A DNA stretch of 64,000 nt from Pogonophryne albipinna (Eukaryota; Chordata; Actinopteri; Perciformes; Artedidraconidae): positions 6,947,530-7,011,529 of the forward strand of contig CM053264.1 of assembly GCA_028583405.1 (NCBI GenBank), given 5' to 3'. Shown in pieces: positions 39,501 to 49,993 of this stretch (position 1 is the first letter of the stretch; each line of letters opens with the position of its first letter). A model generated the notes under the pieces. The model did not search any database. It had not been told where the DNA came from and saw only the letters and a list, made by a program, of their open reading frames with translations. Both the position numbers and the translations under genes were made by a program.

Positions 39501-41571
39501 TGATAAGTATGTGTAGCATGGCTGTAATCATTTAACATCACATCTCAAGAGATCAGAATATTAACACATCTGCTTTCCTGTTTTTTCATTCAAACACAGT
39601 TGCATTATTTGCCCTTTTCCTCCTCATGGAAACATCTCCCTCTCACCAGTTTTAGGAGGTTTCTTTGGACTCAACAGCTCCTTATTTCATCCTCTCATTA
39701 ACCACACATGAAGACATCAGGTATGATCTCTTTCTCACGTCTGTTTCTCACATGTAGCTCATAAGACGCAGTGGTGGTGTGGAGTTTGTTTCCTGATATG
39801 CATCGCCACCCTCAGGGCATGCTGGGTAAAACCTTGTAGTAGAAATCATTCCACATATATTCATTTTGCGTCACAGGGGACTGTTGCCGTTTTTAGCTCA
39901 TGTTCCGATTAGGATTTAGAGGTGCAAAGATACCTGTATAGGTGTTGAGAATCCTGCAGAATTAAGACTTTTCATTGTCTTTAGAGGAGAGATAAACTAG
40001 CTACAGAACTGTACTTTAAATACCACATTTCATGGTGAATTAAAGGACGATGTTGTGCCTTTTAAACAGAGAAGATGCATGTCCAGTAGCAGGACATTGT
40101 ATTATAAAATGTCAAATCAGTTGTGAGAATAATGAATAGATTCCTAGGGAAAATAAAATATTATTCCTCCACTTATACTGATAACAGTATGCTGTTAAAA
40201 TGAATGTATTTTGAAATTAATTATAGTAAACATTTAAGCAGGTTATGGTGAAACAAAAAGTGTTTAATAGGAACTGATTCTGAACTGATTTATTTCCCTT
40301 TCTTTTCAAAAGGGTTGCATGAAGGCTTTTTAATTTATCACACACTCTTGAATTACTTTTTATTTTATTTTATGTTTTTCTTTATGTATGTGTTATTTCA
40401 ACTGGTATATTTGAATTTGTATGTATTTAAATCGAATACAAATACAACTATAAAGATTTTAGAGCAGAACAATTGGTTCATTATACTGCAACATTGAAGT
40501 GGAAGTAAAGTTTAGTGCCTATTTGGACCTAACATCTCGCTGCACCCAAAGACCACACAGTGATTTCAATCTGATCTTCCCTAATATGTTATATGGAATG
40601 AGCTCATCCTCAATACAGCATGATCACTAAACACACAGACGCTGCTCTTGCGAGAATACAGGAATATATCTGCATTGCTATAAATCATATTTACCATGTG
40701 CTTCACTGTGATCTATTGCTAACAGCTTATTTTCTTACATTTTAACATATCTTAAGGGACTCTTTATTTGTATATATATGTATTGCTTAAGTGATGAGAG
40801 GGTGGCTTGTAATTGGATAAATAGAACTGGTGTTGCAGTGAGAGTGTTGGTGTTACAATAAGGACTCATTGGTGTTCTTTAACATGCATGCCTATGGAGT
40901 GCCATCTGCTGGTACTGCATGCAAAAGACAGTGTTATGTTTTGTAATATCACAATATGCACTTTAGCTTATGTCTTCTATTGTGTGACTTTAGTTAACTC
41001 AAACTAACTGTTTCAAACACCAAAGTCACACAATAACACAAACAAGGCAGCAGTAGACAAATGACTCTTGAGGTAGAAAAGGCTCCCTGACAGCAAAGTC
41101 AAAAAGTGAGTATAATCATGTAAAACGAATATAAACTATTTTTAAAATGTTTTTCTGCTCCACCTGTCCACAGCAGAACATTGCCTGCTGTCTGTGTCTC
41201 CATACTGCCATCTACTGTAAGTAATACACTGCCTATGGCTAAGCACCTAAAACATACAGATTGTCCCTTTAGCTCGAAGTATGAAATGGTCCCCCTGATG
41301 TTCTGAGCTCTCTCTCTTTAAGCAGAGTCTCATTAGGAGAACCTTCATCGGGACCCAACAACACAGAGTGACGAGGCGGAGAGCAGATCGTGTTCCCTTT
41401 CTTCCACGTCACCTACCCAGACCCTGCACCCTTCGCCTAAAGGTGACTCCTGCCACCTCGCATCAGTGGAACAGATCGTCCATGTGAGTGTTTGATTGAC
41501 AGGGTTGCCTTCAAATCAAAACCCACCCTGAAAACAGAGAGCTGTGCTGTAAGAATTCTACTACCCATAAG
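36561..41571. other. Intergenic DNA, no gene recognised
   Basis: AT-rich. Contains a (GAA)n tract at about 39103-39138 and polyA/T-rich patches near 37860-37980 and 38490-38540. No exon, transposon terminus or RNA gene recognised. Confidence 0.45.
39103..39138. repeat. (GAA)n triplet repeat
   Basis: About twelve GAA units continuing into a purine-rich GGAG tract. Confidence 0.93.
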
Positions 41572-42190
41572 GACCCAACGTGACACGGGTGTCACGTGCA
41601 CTTTAAATGTTCTGGAAAGTTCCTTATTCAGCTTTAGCCTTGTTTTTATCTCATGAAGTCCCTATAGGTGACACACACTGAACAGTCTGGTGGGTCCTGG
41701 TCCAGGTCATGTGATTTTGTGTTCCCATAACAACATGTCCAAGATGTCCATGTGCCAGATATGTGACAGAACTATCCAAAAGCTTTTTTGTTTGTTGCTA
41801 AAGGTACAATTCAAGTTATTTAAGAATTAAAAAGCGTACATAACATGTCCTTTATTACATTTAACCTGTTGTGGAAACATTTCTTGATCAAATTGATATG
41901 AAACAAATGAGACAAACATCGCTGTGACACTGATGTCACATCGGGACTTTAACCCTAAACTTTCACAGTAAACCTGGAGGGACATATATGCACAATTAGA
42001 AATATTATTATGATCTGCCCAGTTAATTTAGCTGATTCAATTATATTTAGTTAATATATTCTTATTCTTCAATTCAAAGAATATTCAAACTAATTCAAAC
42101 CAAAAAATCATCCTCATTAATCAAGTTATAAATACGAGTGATTTTACCATTAAAGCCCAATGTGACATAAATGTCAAATTTCAGATATTT
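41572..42190. repeat. Region with three GTGACA...TGTCAC quasi-palindromes
   Basis: ACGTGACAC-GG-GTGTCACGT (41578-41597) is a perfect 9-bp-arm palindrome. TGTGACACTGATGTCACA (about 41923-41940) and ATGTGACATAAATGTCAAA (about 42160-42178) are related copies. The first and last follow CCCAA, and the first two are followed by a CTTTAA context. This looks like remains of a repeat family, possibly transposase-binding iterons of a DNA element, but no termini were identified. Confidence 0.45.
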
Positions 42191-45100
42191 GACACTAGGG
42201 GGGGTTACTTGTCAGAAATGTGTTGGTGGTCTATTTAGTCTAAATTATGTTCCCCTTAATCCTCCCAAAAGCAGAAATGGGTCCGGGTTCTTCTGGGTTA
42301 AATCTGCAACCCATGGCCACTTAGACATTACCCAGGCGTATAAGTGTCAGAAAACCTATAGCATATAAGGTTTAACAGTACACAATGTGATAGAGTCAAG
42401 TGAGCAGGTCATGCATGCAGTGTGTTTATTTTTCCACTGTAAGGTTATCCCTGGACGTTCTAACGGCATCAGACTAGAGGGACTTTTAAGGACATCACTG
42501 TTTTTCCCATACACTCTAATGACTTCTAGTAAAGTCACACAAAATATACAATACAGTTCGCATATGACTACATACTGTATTAGCATGTTATCAGTTGGGG
42601 GGGAGGAAGAAAAATCCTTTTGAGTGAAAAAACTCACTGCAGCATGAAATGTGTATTAATCCGCAACTGAAAATAGTCCCTCACGATTCTTTCCTTCCTT
42701 CCTTTTTTAAATGGTTTTGGGTTTTCCCGGGTGACTGTGTTCTTATATTTGCATTACTTTTTAAACTGCTTTGGGCCTTTGCAGTGTGTGTTTTCCCCTG
42801 TTGGCCAGTGTAGTTTCCACATTGTAATCACTGAAAAACACTATAAAACATTGCCCGCCATAACCTTTAACTTGAATTTGAAGTTGATATGGGAAGACAG
42901 CCGCCTCTTAAATGGTCATCTGAGTGACCGCTTGAGAATAAAAAGCTAATGCTTTCCATTAATAGCTCAACAATAGCAGTCTATAAAGCTAAGAGGAGTT
43001 TGATGTGCTGTAACAGGCGTTGATACCTGTAAAGCTCCCCAGTGTGACAAATGTGTTTTTCTGAGCTCAGCTCCTTTTCGAGAGGCTGCACAGCGTCTCT
43101 TAAGAGGCTCTTGGGAGCGGAGCTTGAGGGGTTGCAGATAGAGTGAACTAACAGGGCACTTAGCCGCTATCTGTGGCTAAACAGGGGCCACTGCGGGATG
43201 TTATTCTCTGCAGAATGCTGCGCGAGGATGTCTGGAAGAGGCTCAGACCACTGCTCATCCTAAATGCTTCAGATCTCTGCAGACATGACAAGGCCTCTCA
43301 TCTCCACCAAGGCCTGGTCACATTTAATTCAGGCTGAGTAATGGAGAAAAGGAAGCAGATGGATGGAGATAGACCAGCCGATGTGCAGGTGTATTACTCT
43401 CAACTTCACTCCTCCAGTTTCTGCTCCTGCTCTCTGTAGTTGTTATATAGTTAATGACAGCAAGTGATACTCGGCATGCCCGACCGACACCAGGTTTAAT
43501 TTGAAGAGGTGCCGTAAATGATTGATCGAGACAAAAGTTATACCATGAAATCAAGCCGTGACCTTACAGCCGGGGTAACCCACTCTGTGACTGTGTGTGT
43601 GTGCAGCTGACCTTAAGACAACGGGAAAGTCCTGGCTCCTCTTTCAGGTGGTGTTCGACATTCAGGACAAGACTTGTAAATGATCGCAATTAATGCAATT
43701 CGGGCAGATGGAGCCTGATTTTCTTACAGCGCTGTTTGGTGTCTGCTGAGATTTCCAGGTAAGGTTTAAAGGCATCAAGCCAATTACCTCAAGCACATAT
43801 CCGCTTCCTAAGTGAGAGTTAAATGGGAAGATTGATTCCACTCTTTAATACATAGCTAATATAACGAGTTTGAGAGGTGCTTTTAACAAGTGCATTTAAA
43901 CCATGAAGATACATCCAAGACATGGCGACTACAACATTCGAAAAAATTCAGGTAACTGTGCTTCATTTAAGAGATTTGGATTAGATAAAAACATGTTTGA
44001 TGGGGATGTTTCTCATTGGAAATTGTATGGACGTCTCACTGTTACACCAGACACATGATAGGTGTGTTTACGTAATATTGCCAACAGGGGGAGATATCAA
44101 CTAATCCATAAGATCAGATCTCAGGAACAATATGAGTAATGCATTTATCTTGTAACACTGAACAAAAGCTGTTGAATTCCTTATACTCACTGACATGTAA
44201 CACTTCCTTCCATTCACCTGTAACAATAACCAGGCCTTTAAAACAAGGTATTTGACTTTTTCCTTTTACACACGCTTTCATAAAATAGTTAGGGTTGGCA
44301 TACCTCTTTTTGAGTGTCGCATTTAAAAACCAAAAGCATCATTATTTAGGTGATTCTCCAGGTGATTCCCAACACATCTAATTGGGCCAGCCACTCTCAG
44401 AGGTGCCCTGTAAGAGAATCCCGTAGTGTAAGTGTATGGGATGCTTCTATAGTTTCCCCTGCCCTGGATACACAGGCTCCTGTGACACTGAGGCCGTGTG
44501 AGGAGCACTGATGGCGTCACACCATCGGCTGCAGACAGCTCTAATTAATTGTGTTTAATTACATCATTACAGCCGGGGTAAACTAAGACGTGTTGTGAAT
44601 GGCTTTGGTTACAGATTACCGGTTATTTTCACCGTTGTTAGTGAAATCTAGTTCAAAGACTAAAAAGGGAAAGAAAAGAGAAGTATAATATGAAGAAAAG
44701 TAGTCCGGCAGCAGTTACCAAACAGTGGTGTCCTCCCAGCACTTCTAGACTCACTAATTAACATCTTAATATCTCGATCTTTTCAGTTAACTCGCTTAAA
44801 ATGTCCAACAATTTGGTAATCAGTGTTGATTTTCAGTGATGACTTCTTGAGGTTTGTGGGCCGATTAACTGTGAAGGATGTGGATTCATGCTGAGTTGAT
44901 ATTTGCTTTCTCAAAATTGAACACTGACAAATAATTCCAGTGTTAGATCCCTGAGAATCAGAAACAAAGACAGTCAGGCTTTTAAGCGTAGCCACTGATA
45001 ACAATTTGAAGAGACATGCAGTAGCAATACTATAAATATCCCAGTAGATTAAAGCTGCATTCTTTATTTAGCCCTTTATACTGTCAATTAGCTTGTGGTA

Positions 45101-45304
45101 GCTTTACTTCCCTATTATATGAGTCTCAGTCAGCCATCTGTCACTCGATGCAGCGTATCAATAAGCTAAATGTGGAAGCTTTTTGCCGTCATCTCTCAAT
45201 GTCATTCGTCACAAATCAATGTAAGACATTGATCAGTGGTAGCTTCACCTTGTATGACATCTTTTAAATGGATCTTCTTGTCAAGATATTAGGAAGGGTC
45301 GATG

Positions 45305-45305
<1 letters not shown>
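42191..45305. other. Intergenic DNA, no gene recognised
   Basis: No exon recognised. A short start-and-donor motif at 43924 (MATTFEKIQ then GTAACT) resembles a first exon but has no support downstream. Otherwise AT-rich unique DNA. Confidence 0.4.
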
Positions 45306-45402
<97 letters not shown>

Positions 45403-45418
45403 GTGTGTGTGTGTGTGT
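45306..45418. repeat. (TG)n microsatellite with one interruption
   Basis: About 56 TG units, broken once by a C at about 45398. Reading frames across it are artefacts. Confidence 0.97.
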
Positions 45419-48290
45419 TGGCAGCTAACAATTTGGGTTATTCAAACCTTTTTCAGAGCCACGGATGTAACTAGATTTAGCACCCCAGGTGAGTTATTTG
45501 TCAGCAGCAACAAGAAACACATTTAGCCGTTTTAATAGGACTGAGGGGAGTAAAGTGTCCACTCCCACGCCTTTGGGTGGTACATTGGTGAGTCTGATGC
45601 CAGCGCACGTACACCTGCAGTACAGTCGTGTCTAATCCAACGTGATGTGGTGATCACAGTGGTTTTAAAATACAGTGTAGGCCTGTCTCTCCTCAAAGAG
45701 CTGGGTGCTGCGGGAAATATATTCATGTGAAAACTTAAACATCACCTGGCAACTTCTAGCAAGCCTTTGATCAACTAAGAGCTACTTCCTTGGCAACAGT
45801 GGCCTGGAGGCAGTAAGATGCACCATTCATTGAGAGAAGATAGCAAACTTAAAAGGATGGAACTTTCTTTTAGTGCCATTATGATGTTCACTTATCTTTT
45901 TTATAGTGAAGTGTTGACATATATTGGATCCATGGGCATAACAGTTTAATACAGACATTCATGGTCCCCAGAAGATGAATCAAAATGACTTGAGCAATCC
46001 CTTGGCTTTCCCTGCAGCGTTATCAGCAGTGAACCCTTGACTTTAATTAGAAAATCTTAACATGTGGTAGATATTACTCCCAATGAAACATGTCGTATAT
46101 GTCCTTGTACGTGTGGTGACATGCCTTTTAGCTCAAAGCCTAACTGCTAGCTGCTACCATGACTGAAAACCAAATTTGTGCCAGGAGTGCTTATGATCTC
46201 CTGCCAGTCACATTGCAGATGACATTAGATACAGTTATTAATTGGCAGCATGGTAGTTTGTGCTTGGAAGGACAGAAAGGTTAAATTGTTAATTGTATAA
46301 GTGGCAGATCGGAGCTTCAACACTACTTGTTTTACACTTGTATGTAAAGCAGTATTCATATGAGTGTCTGCTTGTTCATCTGAGTGCTGTCATTACAGAG
46401 AGCAGCACGGGACAGGTGAAAGCTTCCCCTCTCTACAGCTTGGACAGCTGCATGTCCAATTATCCGGTGGAGAATCAGATCCGTAGCAGCCACCGACTTC
46501 AGTCTAATGCCTTGCCAGTGGAGCAGGCATGATGGGAAATCCCACAGAGCCATGGCTGACCCTATTGTTCCAGTTAAACAAGCCATTTATACAGGCCTAA
46601 ATCTGACTCTGCGTAAAGGCTGACTCAGGGAAACATGTCGTGACCGGTGAAGAAGAAAGATACCATGATTTTCTAGAGGGAAATAAGAGGTGTAGAAGTT
46701 GGTGTGTGTCTCTGTTTTGTGTTTGCATTGCGGGGAGGTGGAGGTGGCGGGGAACACAATCCGAGCATAGGGATAGGACAAGTTGCCACGGCAACCCTGG
46801 CTCCTGATCCCCCAGACCGGCTGGAGCTGACGCAGAATGAGAGCAAGAGGAGAGAGGAAGAGAAAGACAGAGCGGAGGAGAAGGAAGAAAGGGGGGGAGG
46901 AGAGATGCTGGAGTAGTGCCAGAGATTTTGACAACAGTGGGAGTGATGAGCAGAAGGGACGGAGCCATCGCAAAGGAAGAGTCTCCAAAGGGACGACCTC
47001 GTAATAGTTAGGCCATCTGAAAGCATCATACCTTCATGATCTGACAAGACTCAACACTCTCACACATAGGGTATTGAAACAATGAATATGGATACACACT
47101 ATGCAGGTTTTAAAGCCACAGCCACACTGGGAAACACGTGGCAAAACCATATTTGCAAAACAAATCAAGGTGTGGTTTTACATGGGATTATGTGAGGGAC
47201 TAATTATTGGCCTGGTGCAGTGACTTTTGGTTGTTATTTGCATTATTTGAAGAGCCAAATTATTTGAATTTTCTATAATATGGCTCTCTCTCTCCATGTG
47301 TTTTTTCTAGCATTTGCATGTCCATTTGTTGCACAACACCTGTGAGTGTATCTCATGTTTTTAATTACAATTACAAAGGTAAACAAAGTCTAAAAATACC
47401 CCAGTCCCTGTGTGCTCTGTCAACAGTAAATGCTTCATAATGTTGGTTTAATTGTGTGTTGTGTTTGCATTGTATTCAGGGTATGCATCAAATTATAAAC
47501 ATGGTATATCTTACAAGGGGAATTCTATGACTTATAAGGCTTGAATGTCATGGCAACATCACATTTCTTGATAAAATGTATTTCCCAGGCAAGATTATGG
47601 GGTAGAATGCTCACATTACTCACTGCTTTGACTACAAAGTGGCACTAGAATAACTTACATATCCACATCCCTGACTATATTCTTGTTCGATTTGTAGAAT
47701 GCAATCTATATTTAAAACTTTAATGTTGCCTAAAGCCTTTCTGCTGCCAACTGAGGGATATGTATACTAGACTGTCTTCCAATAACTTTCCTTAGAAGCA
47801 AACGCTGACTCACGATTGTTGCCAGAAGATGATTCATGGGCCTTGTTTGTGATTCTTTAGCTGGGGAACATCCAGCTGCTGTCATAAATACATGTATCTG
47901 TCACCATCTGAAATGAGAATCGCTGCTTCATTTGATTACTCAGAGGTGTATGGTGACGAGTGCAATCTCAGGTGTTAACACGTGTTTACAGGACGACCTG
48001 AGCGTGAGGAGAAGAGAGAGGGAGGAGCTCTGCAACGCCACAGCCTGCACCACAGCTGTACATTCAAAAGAGAAATGACATTGAGGTCGTTCGGCAGGAG
48101 TCACTGCAGGGCAGAGCAATGCTAAATGCAGAAGCAGGAGTGAGTGCTATGCTCATGGGTTTGGTGGAAGGAACTGGCACAAGGAGCTGATCTGAGAACT
48201 GGCTTGGGATTTGTGCTAATGATGGTCTGAAAACAAGATTTTACTTTCAAAAATCCTTGAAATTTGTTTTTGCTACATAACACAGTGGTG
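45419..48290. other. Intergenic DNA, no gene recognised
   Basis: Contains a purine-rich tract at 46840-46915 (GAGGAAGAGAAAG type). Frames on either strand there are low-complexity. No exon recognised. Confidence 0.45.
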
Positions 48291-48410
48291 GGTTGTAACT
48301 TAAGTACATCTACTCAACTACTATACTTAAGTGTCATTTGAGGTACTTGTATTTTACTTTAGTATTTACACATTTCATAACCCCGGTATTCTTATACTCC
48401 ACTTCGTCTG
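48291..48410. mobile_element. Fragment of an AAGTAC-rich fish interspersed repeat
   Basis: The block TAACTTAAGTACATCTACTC through GAGGTACTTGTATTTTACTT and CTTATACTCCACTTCG matches a repeat type very common in teleosts. Related pieces occur at about 60485-60600 and 62420-62490. The LTR element is inserted at its right edge. Confidence 0.5.
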
Positions 48411-48861
48411 TGTAACGGAGGTGATCTCTGGGCCCATAGATCTCGGCCTCCGTTACGGGTAATATAGCACTAAAAACATTGCACAGGAAGCATGGGAATA
48501 TATGTAATTATAGTTTGTCTGTCTCGGTTTCCTGGTTTCATGTTAAAAGTGTTCCCCTTCCCCCATGTCTGTGGCTGTTGATTGTGTGCACCTGGTGCCC
48601 TGTGTTGTCTCCTCCCCCCCCACCTGTGTCGAATTGCTGATTAGTGTGTGTATTTAGGGTCTGTTGCCCTGTCTGTTTTGAGGCTGGTAGTGTGTGTGAG
48701 ATCCTGGTGGCTGCAGGCTGTGCCCACATGAACAGCAGCAGCAGGATTGAGGCTGTGTGTATTGTGTTCATGCTGTAATAAATGCACACACCGGGTTATA
48801 TTTGGGACGTGCTGCCTCTGCCTCCTTGCTTGGTCTGGGCCGCTCAACGGTCAGTCTCACA
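48411..48861 (+). repeat. 5' LTR
   Basis: Starts TGTAACGG and ends TCTCACA. Near its start a 10-bp inverted repeat, GTAACGGAGG (48412-48421) with CCTCCGTTAC (48447-48456), encloses GGGCCC and could form a U3 hairpin. An AATAAA polyadenylation signal (about 48778) lies in the right part, followed by the CACACACC region. Confidence 0.95.
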
Positions 48862-48863
48862 GT

Positions 48864-48881
48864 TGGTGTCAGAAGTGGGAT
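48864..48881 (+). other. Primer-binding site, tRNA-Leu(CAA) type
   Basis: TGGTGTCAGAAGTGGGAT begins two bases after the 5' LTR. It is the complement of a vertebrate tRNA-Leu(CAA) 3' end including the added CCA, and would prime minus-strand DNA synthesis. Confidence 0.85.
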
Positions 48882-48906
48882 TTGACCAAGTGAGGAGGTG
48901 AGAGTG

Positions 48907-49593
48907 ATGGAGGAACTGCGGGAGATGATGAGGTCACTCCTGCAGCTTCAGGCAGCCGGTGAGCAGCAGTTCGCACGGGAAGAGGAACGGAGACTCCGGA
49001 GGCAGGACGGCAGATTGGCTGGAGGCTCGACGGGCGCTGGCTCTGCCGCCGAGGCATCAGAGATCCTGGCGGAGAACCAGAGATTGGTGCAAGAGCAGAA
49101 AGAGGAGCAGCTCTGGTTACAGAGGGAAGAAGAGAGGAAGGCAGAAGCATTGAGAACGGTTGGGAAGATGGCAGCGCACACTCAGAAGAATAACAAGCCA
49201 AGGAAACCTGGAGGAAAGGAGTCGCAGCTTTTGATAATTGGCAAAACTCCGGAGTTCGTCCGGGAGGTGATGGGTTCCAGCGCCGGTGCAGGCAGCGGGG
49301 AGTTCCACGTTTACCGGCACCTCCGACGCAGGAAGAAGCGGGAAAAACTGAAGCGCAAAATGCGGATGGCAAAGATAGCCGAGAAGGTCCGTCAGGAGAG
49401 AGAGCGTGTCAGACCGCAGAACCAGCAGGAGCGCATGGAGAGGAAGAAAGGGAAGCTTCTTTTCTACTTCACGGCCCCCCCTGAGGAAGCCAAGATTCCT
49501 AAGACATTGTATTTCCTGGGGAGAGGGGTAAGGAAATGTAACGGAGGTGATCTCTGGGCCCATAGATCTCGGCCTCCGTTACGGGTAATATAG
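48907..49593 (+). CDS. Gag-like / PRKRIP1-like fusion protein of the LTR element
   Basis: A 228-codon ORF from ATG 48907 (in frame with a GTG at 48898), ending inside the 3' LTR. Residues 1-87 are highly charged and coiled-coil-like ([42 protein letters not shown]), as in the N-terminus of some gypsy Gag proteins. Residues 88-158 resemble the host protein PRKRIP1 (DUF1168 family): a Met at 88 starting [16 protein letters not shown], then [19 protein letters not shown] and HVYRHLRRR, the signature of that family, then [15 protein letters not shown]1 is a nuclear dsRNA-binding spliceosomal protein reported to inhibit the kinase PKR. Compared with it, two internal stretches are missing (after residue 113 and after 142), and the coding sequence has no introns. 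Residues 159-210 are a further basic tail of unknown origin; 211-228 are encoded by the LTR. Whether the protein is made is unknown. Confidence 0.85.
   Translation: MEELREMMRSLLQLQAAGEQQFAREEERRLRRQDGRLAGGSTGAGSAAEASEILAENQRLVQEQKEEQLWLQREEERKAEALRTVGKMAAHTQKNNKPRKPGGKESQLLIIGKTPEFVREVMGSSAGAGSGEFHVYRHLRRRKKREKLKRKMRMAKIAEKVRQERERVRPQNQQERMERKKGKLLFYFTAPPEEAKIPKTLYFLGRGVRKCNGGDLWAHRSRPPLRVI
49519..49536 (+). other. Polypurine tract
   Basis: A G/A-rich run (one T) immediately before the 3' LTR. It is the expected primer site for plus-strand synthesis and also codes for part of the ORF (LGRGVRK). Confidence 0.85.
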
Positions 49594-49988
49594 CACTAAA
49601 AACATTGCACAGGAAGCATGGGAATATATGTAATTATAGTTTGTCTGTCTCTGTTTCCTGGTTTCATGTTAAAAGTGTTCCCCTTCCCCCATGTCTGTGG
49701 CTGTTGATTGTGTGCACCTGGTGCCCTGTGTTGTCTCCTCCCCCCCCCACCTGTGTCGAATTGCTGATTAGTGTGTGTATTTAGGGTCTGTTGCCCTGTC
49801 TGTTTTGAGGCTGGTAGTGTGTGTGAGATCCTGGTGGCTGCAGGCTGTGCCCACATGAACAGCAGCAGCAGGATTGAGGCTGTGTGTAATGTGTTCATGC
49901 TGTAATAAATGCACACACCGGGTTATATTTGGGACGTGCTGCCTCTGCCTCCTTGCTTGGTCTGGGCCGCTCAACGGTCAGTCTCATA
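49537..49988 (+). repeat. 3' LTR
   Basis: It matches the 5' LTR except for G to T in CTCTGTTTCC, one extra C in the C run, T to A in GTAATGTG, and CATA instead of CACA at the end. The following GTCTG is the target duplication. Confidence 0.95.
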
Positions 49989-49993
49989 GTCTG

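Larger units (their letters stand above)
48411..49988 (+). mobile_element. Non-autonomous LTR retrotransposon carrying a captured host-gene fragment
   Basis: Complete and well bounded: a 451-bp 5' LTR (48411-48861), a 675-bp interior and a 452-bp 3' LTR (49537-49988). Exact 5-bp GTCTG target duplications lie at 48406-48410 and 49989-49993. The LTRs start TGTAACGG and differ by only three substitutions and one C-run indel, so insertion is recent. The primer-binding site TGGTGTCAGAAGTGGGAT (48864-48881) is complementary to the 3' end of tRNA-Leu(CAA) plus CCA. A polypurine tract GGGGAGAGGGGTAAGGAA (49519-49536) precedes the 3' LTR. There is no protease, RT, RNase H or integrase, so an autonomous relative (probably Ty3/gypsy) must supply these. 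The one ORF joins a Gag-like piece to a prkrip1-derived segment. Confidence 0.95.

Noticed and set aside
43915..43960. Possible first exon MATTFEKIQ followed by GTAACT
   Set aside because: No promoter, no downstream exon and no known protein with this start; too short to support.
46587..47047. Overlapping minus-strand ORFs of 123-133 codons
   Set aside because: Ser/Leu/Pro-rich translations of the purine-rich tract at 46840-46915, in three frames at once, with no domain.
48538..48847. Minus-strand ORFs repeated at 48538-48847 and 49596-49974
   Set aside because: They duplicate because they lie in the two LTRs; no domain is recognisable and the orientation is opposite to the element.
48869..49563. 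Long minus-strand ORFs opposite the fusion ORF
   Set aside because: Antisense shadows of a GC-rich coding strand; the plus-strand frame has recognisable conserved sequence.
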